Origin: JAHELQ01 sp964491915
GTDB lineage: Bacteria > Acidobacteriota > Aminicenantia > UBA2199
NCBI GenBank assembly: GCA_964491915.1
Contig: CAZBHS010000019.1
Coordinates: 1-64,000 of the forward strand
Reading direction: 5' to 3'
Length of the DNA stretch: 64,000 nucleotides
Positions 59,511 to 64,000 of the stretch are shown here, one piece after another. The position numbers were made by a program, and so were the translations under genes. The notes under the pieces are model-generated. The model ran no database searches. It had not been told where the DNA came from and saw only the letters and a list, made by a program, of their open reading frames with translations. Each line of letters begins with the position of its first letter. Position 1 is the stretch's first letter.

Positions 59511-60451
59511 TGGTGACGTTAAAAGAACTGACAGCTAAGGAAGATGTATTTGTGGCAGGTCACAGATTGTGTCCCGGCTGCGGTATACCAATCATCTTAA
59601 AAATAGTGTTAAGAGCTTCGAAATATCCAGTTGTCGTATCGAATGCAACCGGTTGTCTTGCGGTAGCTTCATCAAACTTTCCAAGGACTTCCTGGAAATT
59701 GAATTGGATTCATAATTCATATGGAAATGCATCGGCTGTCATGGCGGGAATCGAATCGATGTATATATCCTTAAAAAAACAGGGAAGAGTTTCAAATTCC
59801 AGGAATATTAAATTTCTTGTCGTTGGGGGAGATGGTGCAACCTATGATAGTGGATTGGGCGGGCTATCCGGTGCAATTGAGAGAGGTCACGATTTTGTCT
59901 ATCTTTGTCTGAATAACCAGGGGCAGGCTTGCTCGGGAGGCCAGCGTTCTTCTGCGTCCCCCATGGGGGTTGCAACCACAACGACTCCTCCAGGCAAGGT
60001 GTTGTCCGGAAAAATGCAGATTGCGAAAAATATTTCCGGGATTATAGCTGCCCATGGAATCTCTTACGCTGCCCAGGCAGCGCCGTGGAATTGGCAGGAT
60101 TTGTACAAGAAAGCAAAGAAGGCGTTTGATACTCAGGGCTCCTCTTTCTTGAATGTGCTTACTCCCTGTCCGACAGGATGGCAATCATTACCTGAAAAAT
60201 CCATTGAAATCGCTAAATTGGCCACCGATACTTGCAGTTGGCCGATTTATGAAATCAAGGACGGAAATGACGTGACGATCAATTACAATCCGCCAAAGAA
60301 AATCCCGGTTCACGAATGGTTTGGAATGCAGGGTAGATTCAAACATCTACTCAAAGCAGAAAATAAGTGGATCCTGGAGCAGGTCCAGGGTGAAATTGAG
60401 AAAAATTGGGAACACTTGATTTCCCAAAATTTTAAAGGTAAACTAAACTAA
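59507..60451 (+). CDS. porB: 2-oxoacid:ferredoxin oxidoreductase, beta subunit
   Basis: 314 residues. TPP-binding subunit: RLCPGCGIPI, NATGCLAV, GGDGATYDSGLGGLSGA through LCLNNQ (the GDG...NN thiamine-diphosphate motif), and cysteines for the proximal 4Fe-4S cluster including LTPCPTGW. The ATG overlaps the stop of porA. It completes the four-subunit enzyme. Confidence 0.95.
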   Translation: MMVTLKELTAKEDVFVAGHRLCPGCGIPIILKIVLRASKYPVVVSNATGCLAVASSNFPRTSWKLNWIHNSYGNASAVMAGIESMYISLKKQGRVSNSRNIKFLVVGGDGATYDSGLGGLSGAIERGHDFVYLCLNNQGQACSGGQRSSASPMGVATTTTPPGKVLSGKMQIAKNISGIIAAHGISYAAQAAPWNWQDLYKKAKKAFDTQGSSFLNVLTPCPTGWQSLPEKSIEIAKLATDTCSWPIYEIKDGNDVTINYNPPKKIPVHEWFGMQGRFKHLLKAENKWILEQVQGEIEKNWEHLISQNFKGKLN

Positions 60452-60452
60452 G

Positions 60453-60941
60453 ATGCAGGAAAACTTTATTATTTACAACGAAGAATATGTATTGATCAAA
60501 GACATTTTAGGTGCTTTGAGAAAAGACACTAAATCGGAAATCGTTTTTATTACGGATACCGAAGGTCATTGTATTGCCTCAACCGGAGATTTGGAGGACA
60601 CTTATCTGAACTCGATTTCTTCATTGATTGCTGGAAGTATATCGGCTGTTAACAGTATTGCCCAGATGTTGAAAATCGACAAGTTTGCCAGCGTTTTGAC
60701 CGAATCGGTCGAGAAGAGTCTGTATGTTTCTCTGATCAATGAACGGACAATGTTGATAATCATCTTCGACAAAGATGCGAATCTGGGATTGGTCCGTTTC
60801 AGGGTTAAAACCGCAACAAAAGATTTGAGCGATGTTTTTGTTACTATTAATGAAAAATTGAAGACAGATGTTTTCAAAGGCGACGCCTCTCCATTTGAAG
60901 GTGTCTCCGACGAGGATATCGATGAAATATTTGGAGATTAA
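60453..60941 (+). CDS. Roadblock/LC7 domain protein (MglB-like)
   Basis: 162 residues; a roadblock fold at about 12-125 (ITDTEGHCIASTGDLEDT, LTESVEKSLYVSLIN) with an acidic C-terminal tail ending DEDIDEIFGD. Such proteins act as GTPase-activating partners of MglA. One base separates it from porB and two from the mglA-like gene, so all are probably in one transcript. Confidence 0.88.
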   Translation: MQENFIIYNEEYVLIKDILGALRKDTKSEIVFITDTEGHCIASTGDLEDTYLNSISSLIAGSISAVNSIAQMLKIDKFASVLTESVEKSLYVSLINERTMLIIIFDKDANLGLVRFRVKTATKDLSDVFVTINEKLKTDVFKGDASPFEGVSDEDIDEIFGD

Positions 60942-60943
60942 AA

Positions 60944-61534
60944 TTGTCGTTCCTTAATTATTCCACAAGAGAAATAAATTTTAAAATTGTCTACTATGGA
61001 CCTGGGTTGAGTGGAAAAACTACAAATATTAAGCATATTTATGAGAAAATCCGCTCCGACAACAAGGGAAAATTGGTTAGCCTCGCAACTGAAACTGAGA
61101 GGACGCTATTTTTTGATTTTTTTCCACTTGATCTCGGTACAATTAAAGGTTACAAGGTAAAATTCCATCTTTATACGGTTCCCGGCCAGATCTATTACAG
61201 TAGTTCGCGTAAATTGATCCTGAAAGGTGTGGATGGACTTGTATTTGTCGCTGATTCTCAGCGTGAGCGATTCGAGGCAAATATTGAGAGTATTGAGGAT
61301 ATGCTTGAAAATCTCAAAGAATACAAGATTGATTTCAATACCCTTCCGTATGTCTTGCAATTGAACAAACGTGATTTGCCCAATATCACTTCACCGGATG
61401 AAATGGTGGCTGCTCTCAGTAAAAAAGAGGAGCCGATGGTAGAGGCGGTCGCCAGTCGAGGCGATGGTGTTATCGATACGTTAAAAGCGATATCGAAACT
61501 TGTCATGATCGATGTGAAGAAAAAACTACAATGA
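60944..61534 (+). CDS. MglA-type small Ras-like GTPase
   Basis: 196 residues. G1 YYGPGLSGKTTNIKHIY, a switch region with TERTLFFDFFPLDLG, G3 TVPGQIYYSSSR (the MglA-type variant) and G4 LNKRD. In Myxococcus, MglA sets cell polarity for gliding; homologues occur widely without motility. The start is a TTG at 60944. It overlaps the aconitase-family gene by 4 bp. Confidence 0.92.
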   Translation: MSFLNYSTREINFKIVYYGPGLSGKTTNIKHIYEKIRSDNKGKLVSLATETERTLFFDFFPLDLGTIKGYKVKFHLYTVPGQIYYSSSRKLILKGVDGLVFVADSQRERFEANIESIEDMLENLKEYKIDFNTLPYVLQLNKRDLPNITSPDEMVAALSKKEEPMVEAVASRGDGVIDTLKAISKLVMIDVKKKLQ

Positions 61535-62784
61535 GCGGAAAAACAGTTATCGAAAAAATCTTTCAGAACCACTCCAAAGAGGAGATTGAGCCTGGAAAAA
61601 TTGTCTGGATCAACCTTGATGTTGTTACCGCTAGAGATTTTGCGGGCCCCAACGTTGTTAAGAATTACCAAAAGTATTATGAAACTCAGAGTGTTTTCGA
61701 TCCTTCGAGGATCTTTTTTACTTTTGACCTGACGGTTCCACCGAAAACGATACAGTACGCCAATAATCAGCAGATTTGTCGTGAATTCGCATGGAAGCAG
61801 GGGATTAAAGTATTCGATGTGGATCAGGGTATTGGTACGCACACGTTGATGGAATATGGACATGTGACACCCGGGGCCATTGTCGTCGGCACAGACAGCC
61901 ATATGAACATCCTGGGAGCTTTCAATTGCTTCGGGCAGGGTATGGGCGATGTGGACATTACATTCGGCTACAGGTATGGACGAACATGGTTTGAAGTACC
62001 CGCCACCACAAAGGTTGTACTGAAAGGTACTCCCAAATACGATTACACTGCCAAAGATCTTACCTTGAAAATTCTCGGGATTTTGCAGACCAACCGGATA
62101 CTCGGAAACGCTGTCGAATTTTATGGTGAACCGATTGAAAAATTGGACCTCGCCAGTAGGATCACTCTACTGAGTATGATCACCGAAATGGGGGGGATCG
62201 TAGGTTTCATCGCTTTTAATGAACACACGATGAATGAGATCAAAAACCTGGCCGGTGGCTTAGATATGCCGGAAGAGATTAAAGCGGATCCTGACGCCCA
62301 ATACGTCGAAGTCATAGAAATTGATGTTTCTGATATTGAACCAATGCTTTCCGTCCCTCCGTACCCCCACAATGTAAAGAAAATCTCAGAGTTGGATCAG
62401 GTAAAGGTGGATTTCGGGTTCATCGGCTCCTGCACAAACGGAAGACTGGAAGACATCGAAGCGGCCTGGAACATTTTGAAAGGTAAGAAGATTGCCGACG
62501 GAGTACGTTTGGCCATTGTACCGGCCACACGAAAAGTCTATCAAGAAGCAATGAATAAAGGTATGCTCAATGATCTTTTCACCGCTGGAGCGATTATTTC
62601 CAATCCTGGATGCGGTGGTTGCGCTCAGGGCCATATCGGTATGACCGGAAAGAATGAGGTAATGGTTTCCACTGGAAACAGGAATTTCCCTGGAAAACAG
62701 GGCGATGGATTGAATTATCTCGCATCACCTGAAATCGTAGCTTATTCAGTTCTGAATGGATATATTTCCGCAGAGGAGAAGTGA
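61531..62784 (+). CDS. Aconitase-family hydro-lyase, large subunit (LeuC/HacA type)
   Basis: 417 residues. Cluster ligands in GSCTNGRLEDIEAA and NPGCGGCAQGH; VVGTDSHMNILGAFNCFGQGMGD is the conserved aconitase block. The two-subunit layout covers isopropylmalate isomerase, homoaconitase, methylmalate or dimethylmalate isomerases, and in some anaerobes aconitase itself. The substrate is therefore uncertain. Its position after por and mglA is unusual. The ATG overlaps the preceding stop. Confidence 0.88.
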   Translation: MSGKTVIEKIFQNHSKEEIEPGKIVWINLDVVTARDFAGPNVVKNYQKYYETQSVFDPSRIFFTFDLTVPPKTIQYANNQQICREFAWKQGIKVFDVDQGIGTHTLMEYGHVTPGAIVVGTDSHMNILGAFNCFGQGMGDVDITFGYRYGRTWFEVPATTKVVLKGTPKYDYTAKDLTLKILGILQTNRILGNAVEFYGEPIEKLDLASRITLLSMITEMGGIVGFIAFNEHTMNEIKNLAGGLDMPEEIKADPDAQYVEVIEIDVSDIEPMLSVPPYPHNVKKISELDQVKVDFGFIGSCTNGRLEDIEAAWNILKGKKIADGVRLAIVPATRKVYQEAMNKGMLNDLFTAGAIISNPGCGGCAQGHIGMTGKNEVMVSTGNRNFPGKQGDGLNYLASPEIVAYSVLNGYISAEEK

Positions 62785-62787
62785 TAG

Positions 62788-63312
62788 ATGAATGAATATG
62801 TCTTTACTGGCAGAGCTTTAGTTATTACCGATGAAAGTAAACAATTGATTTCCGATATAGATACAGATCAGATTTTCCATAATGCCCATTTGCATATCAC
62901 CGAGATCAATGAAATGGGCCAACACTCCTTTGGAAACCTCGAAGGGTGGAAGAATGTTCCCAAAATAGCCCAAGACGGCGCCGTAGTCATTGCCGGTAAA
63001 GACTTTGGATCCGGCTCATCCCGGCAGCAGGCTGTCGATTGTTTTAGAGCGTTGGATGTGAAGTTAATAATCGCAAGCTCTTTTGGTGCTATCTACAAGA
63101 GGAACGCTATTAATACAGGCTTTCCAATACTTGTTTCTCAGGAGATCGAAGCGCTTGTCGCTCAAGGTAAGATAGAACATCTGCAGAAAATCCGGGTGGA
63201 CCTCCTATCTGGTAATCTTGAAAATCTTGATTCAGGTGATGCTTTCAACATTACACCTTTCTCGAAAGTTCAAAAAGACATCTTCGACAAAGGCACATTG
63301 TTGAGAATTTAA
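62788..63312 (+). CDS. Aconitase-family hydro-lyase, small subunit (LeuD/HacB type)
   Basis: 174 residues: the swivel domain with DIDTDQIFHNAHLHITEINE and GKDFGSGSSRQQAVDCFRAL. The substrate-loop sequence after DTDQI (FHNAHLHITEINEMG) differs from the usual isopropylmalate form (IIPARYL), supporting a non-leucine role. Three bases separate it from the large subunit gene. Confidence 0.88.
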   Translation: MNEYVFTGRALVITDESKQLISDIDTDQIFHNAHLHITEINEMGQHSFGNLEGWKNVPKIAQDGAVVIAGKDFGSGSSRQQAVDCFRALDVKLIIASSFGAIYKRNAINTGFPILVSQEIEALVAQGKIEHLQKIRVDLLSGNLENLDSGDAFNITPFSKVQKDIFDKGTLLRI

Positions 63313-63338
63313 TATGATGACTTTTTTGCCTTATCCTA

Positions 63339-63367
63339 TTGACTTTTACTGCGTTTTAGGGTAAATT
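63339..63367 (+). promoter_or_regulatory. Promoter of the HU gene
   Basis: TTGACT (63339-63344), a 17-bp spacer and TAAATT (63362-63367), 26 bp before the HU start. Confidence 0.6.
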
Positions 63368-63393
63368 CATACCTTACGAAGGAGGAATTAATA

Positions 63394-63669
63394 ATGAATA
63401 AGAATGAGTTGGCAGTTCAGATGGTTAAAGACGCCGCCATTACGAAAGGCGAAGCTCTTAAAGTAATAGATTCATTTATTGACATTGTATCTGAAGAACT
63501 GGAAAATGAGACCGGCAAATTAACCCTCGTAGGATTTGGCACTTTTAAATCAACTATTAAAAAGAAAAAGAAAGGAAGGAATCCTAAAACCGGAGATGTA
63601 ATAGAAATCCCCAAAAAAAGGGTAGTTAAGTTCATTCCCGGGAAAAAACTAAAGGATTTAGTGCAATAA
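63394..63669 (+). CDS. hup: HU family DNA-binding protein
   Basis: 91 residues, complete HU/IHF fold: MNKNELAVQMVKDAAITKGE, LTLVGFGTF, GRNPKTGDVIEIPKKRVVKF and PGKKLKDLV. The KKKKKGRNPKTG arm has extra lysines. It bends and packs DNA. ATG at 63394 with GAAGGAGG. Confidence 0.96.
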   Translation: MNKNELAVQMVKDAAITKGEALKVIDSFIDIVSEELENETGKLTLVGFGTFKSTIKKKKKGRNPKTGDVIEIPKKRVVKFIPGKKLKDLVQ

Positions 63670-63689
63670 ATAGATTCAAGTTAATTTAT

Positions 63690-63765
63690 AGGCGCGTAGC
63701 TCAGTTTTGGTTAGAGTGCTACCTTGACACGGTAGAGGTCGGCGGTTCGAGCCCGCCCGCGCCTA
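63690..63765 (+). tRNA. tRNA-Val (anticodon GAC)
   Basis: 76 nt. Acceptor AGGCGCG (63690-63696) with CGCGCCT (63758-63764), anticodon loop TTGACAC in CTACC/GGTAG, T arm GGCGG/CCGCC around TTCGAGC. The discriminator is A and CCA is not encoded. Confidence 0.95.
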
Positions 63766-63781
63766 TTTGATTTCCGGGAAG

Positions 63782-64000
63782 ATGGGACAACAAACAGATA
63801 AAAATACAATATTGGTAAAGGTTGAAGGTCAGTTACGGGATTTAGATTCTGAATTTGCAGATGGTCAGGAAATAGAATATATCGATGCCAAATCGGATTT
63901 ACCTGAAGTTCTGGAGATCTACCGTCACTCGTGTTCACACTTATTGGCACAGGCCGTAACTGAACTATTTTCTGATGTTCAATACGGGGTCGGTCCCGCT
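63782..64000 (+). CDS. thrS: Threonyl-tRNA synthetase, N-terminal fragment (runs off the window)
   Basis: The first 73 residues are present. A short TGS-like start (ILVKVEGQLRDLDSEFADGQ) leads to IYRHSCSHLLAQAVTELF and VQYGVGPA, the opening of the ThrRS editing domain with its His-containing HSCSHLLAQA motif. It charges tRNA-Thr. ATG at 63782; the gene continues past the window edge. Confidence 0.88.
   Translation, partial: MGQQTDKNTILVKVEGQLRDLDSEFADGQEIEYIDAKSDLPEVLEIYRHSCSHLLAQAVTELFSDVQYGVGPA

Overview
The window looks like a chromosomal contig from an uncultured anaerobic bacterium. Support for this: a four-subunit 2-oxoacid:ferredoxin oxidoreductase in gamma-delta-alpha-beta order, many lipoprotein and Sec signal peptides, an MglA/roadblock pair, a large beta-propeller hybrid histidine kinase, pRiA4b ORF-3-like and REP-type transposase genes, and frequent TTG/GTG starts. 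A 10-N run at 44790-44799 shows that it is a scaffold. The gene mix resembles candidate phyla near Acidobacteriota/Aminicenantes, but this is an impression of style and not a placement. No rRNA or CRISPR array was seen.

Layout. 1-8.4 kb: a DUF202 gene, three tandem secreted paralogs of unknown function with clear promoters, an orphan LarA-type racemase, metG, an S37-like lipoprotein peptidase and two unknown genes. 8.4-22.4 kb: an accessory region with three paralogous pRiA4b ORF-3-like genes that share one promoter design, a 42/84-bp minisatellite, two Fic genes sharing a 227-bp identical tract, a REP-associated (Y1/HUH) transposase, and an AT-rich block of about 8.8 kb bounded by imperfect ~98-bp direct repeats. 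The block holds an unknown two-TM protein, Fic copy 2, a SIR2-STAND(NB-ARC)-TPR protein and a RloC-like ATPase/anticodon nuclease. It reads as an anti-phage defence island and is the most interesting part of the window.

22.5-30.5 kb: thioesterase, PEP-synthase-like and PNPOx genes, then a lipid-linked group (cytidylyltransferase, CDP-alcohol phosphatidyltransferase, LPG-synthase-like membrane protein) whose last member overlaps a sirtuin. 30.4-36.6 kb: a divergent pair of very large secreted carbohydrate-related proteins (DUF5107-TPR and a glycoside-hydrolase-like protein). 36.7-53.8 kb: mixed genes, including PilZ, M20 peptidase, a cytoplasmic HtrA-like protease with zinc ribbon, SixA, SDR, a gap-split class V aminotransferase, an SLC13/RCK permease, an EF-hand protein, the 1322-aa hybrid kinase, a PlsC-like acyltransferase, an RRM protein and an FKBP.

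53.9-64 kb: a housekeeping run. tRNA-Ser, SRP RNA, dnaX, ybaB and recR keep the order known from Bacillus. They are followed by porCDAB, roadblock, mglA and an aconitase-family large/small pair, nearly all overlapping or tightly spaced on the plus strand, then HU, tRNA-Val and the start of thrS. The por genes would feed or draw from acyl-CoA with reduced ferredoxin, and the hydro-lyase pair would isomerise a 2-hydroxy di/tricarboxylic acid in the same central metabolism. All assignments come from reading motifs by eye; no search was run.
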